Made by a program: the position numbers and the translations under genes
In this document: piece after piece, positions 5,866 to 6,107 of the stretch
How the letters are laid out: every line of letters begins with the position of its first letter
Position numbering within the stretch: position 1 is the first letter of the stretch
Assembly: GCA_027483745.1 (NCBI GenBank)
Contig: JAIXTZ010000308.1
Span: 1-6,107, forward strand
Reading direction: 5' to 3'
Source: Lysobacteraceae bacterium
GTDB taxonomy: Bacteria > Pseudomonadota > Gammaproteobacteria > Xanthomonadales > Xanthomonadaceae
DNA: 6,107 nucleotides
Notes under the pieces: model-generated
Told to the model about the DNA's origin: nothing
The model's database searches: none
Seen by the model: only the letters and a program-made list of their open reading frames with translations

Positions 5866-6107
5866 ATGCGCCTGAACAAATACCTCTCCGAGGCGGGCTA
5901 CTGCTCGCGCCGCGAAGCCGACCGCCTCATCGGCGAAGGCCGCGTTACGGTCAACGGCATCCGGGCCCGCGTCGGCGCCGAACTGGGCGAGGGCGACAAG
6001 GTCGCCGTCGATGGCCAGAACGTCGCGCAACGCGCCGCCGGTGCCGCGAACAAACGCCGCCACGTCTACATCGCGTACCACAAGCCCGTCGGCGTCACCT
6101 GTACGAC
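5866..6107 (+). CDS. rluF: RluF-like 23S rRNA pseudouridine synthase, N-terminal part; 3' end outside window
   Basis: The first 80 codons of a pseudouridine synthase of the RsuA/RluB/E/F group. Such enzymes turn specific uridines of rRNA into pseudouridine; RluF of E. coli acts on U2604 of 23S rRNA (family knowledge). Residues about 1-50 are an S4 RNA-binding domain with the typical RLNKYLSEAGYCSRREADRL start followed by GRVTVNG. After a short Ala-rich linker and a basic patch (NKRRH), YIAYHKPVGVTCT starts the catalytic domain, matching the ALNKPVGI block of the family. The catalytic Asp (in GRLD) lies beyond the window. RluF is preferred over RluB and RsuA because the S4 segment closely resembles E. 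coli RluF. The ATG at 5866 is the natural start: the S4 domain begins at once and a promoter-like hexamer lies 30 bases upstream. The gene is divergent from the S9 peptidase gene and has no functional link to it that I can see. Confidence 0.83.
   Translation, partial: MRLNKYLSEAGYCSRREADRLIGEGRVTVNGIRARVGAELGEGDKVAVDGQNVAQRAAGAANKRRHVYIAYHKPVGVTCT

Noticed and set aside
5806..6081. A 91-codon minus-strand frame opposite the start of the RluF-like gene
   Set aside because: The plus strand here has an unmistakable S4 domain and pseudouridine synthase block; the minus frame has no motif and overlaps the promoter region.
1..6107. Search for a defence island, mobile element, CRISPR array, tRNA or other hidden system
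   Set aside because: No transposase, integrase, repeated spacers, tRNA-like folds or shift in base composition were seen. The genes are well-known families with ordinary spacing.

Overview
The window is GC-rich, densely coded chromosomal DNA. It holds five protein genes: three complete and two cut by the window edges. High GC, the set of families (SelO, a YihG-type acyltransferase, an RluF-type pseudouridine synthase, and exported M28 and S9 peptidases) and short leaders without strong Shine-Dalgarno sequences suggest a gammaproteobacterium, most likely Lysobacterales/Xanthomonadaceae (Lysobacter, Luteimonas or Arenimonas-like). That placement is inference from gene content and style; no rRNA or other taxonomic marker is present.

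Layout. Nucleotides 1-799 (+) encode the C-terminal half of the protein AMPylase SelO. Nucleotides 882-1775 (+, with an alternative GTG start at 861) encode a YihG-like membrane acyltransferase. Nucleotides 1844-3541 (+) encode a lipoprotein M28 zinc peptidase with a PA-like region. A strong hairpin terminator at 3554-3578 separates it from a convergent gene, 3604-5724 (-), for an exported S9 (prolyl-oligopeptidase/DPP5-like) serine peptidase. A 141-bp divergent intergenic region follows, and then the start of an RluF-like 23S rRNA pseudouridine synthase at 5866 (+), which runs off the end. No gene-free stretch exceeds 300 bases, and I see no mobile element, CRISPR array, tRNA or rRNA.

Functional picture. 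The two exported peptidases are the clearest pair: one lipid-anchored metallo-aminopeptidase-type enzyme and one periplasmic serine peptidase. Both are plausible for extracytoplasmic peptide breakdown in a protein-feeding bacterium. They are convergent, so they are not an operon. SelO (redox-linked protein AMPylation), YihG (phospholipid acyl remodelling) and RluF (rRNA modification) are separate household functions, and each gene with a visible upstream region appears to have its own promoter-like element.

I do not see a new multi-gene system. The points most worth a second look are: SelO lacks the activation-loop cysteine known from the E. coli enzyme but has a second cysteine in its tail; a TANNCT-like element lies at nearly constant distance upstream of all four gene starts; and an inverted repeat sits between the two divergent promoters.
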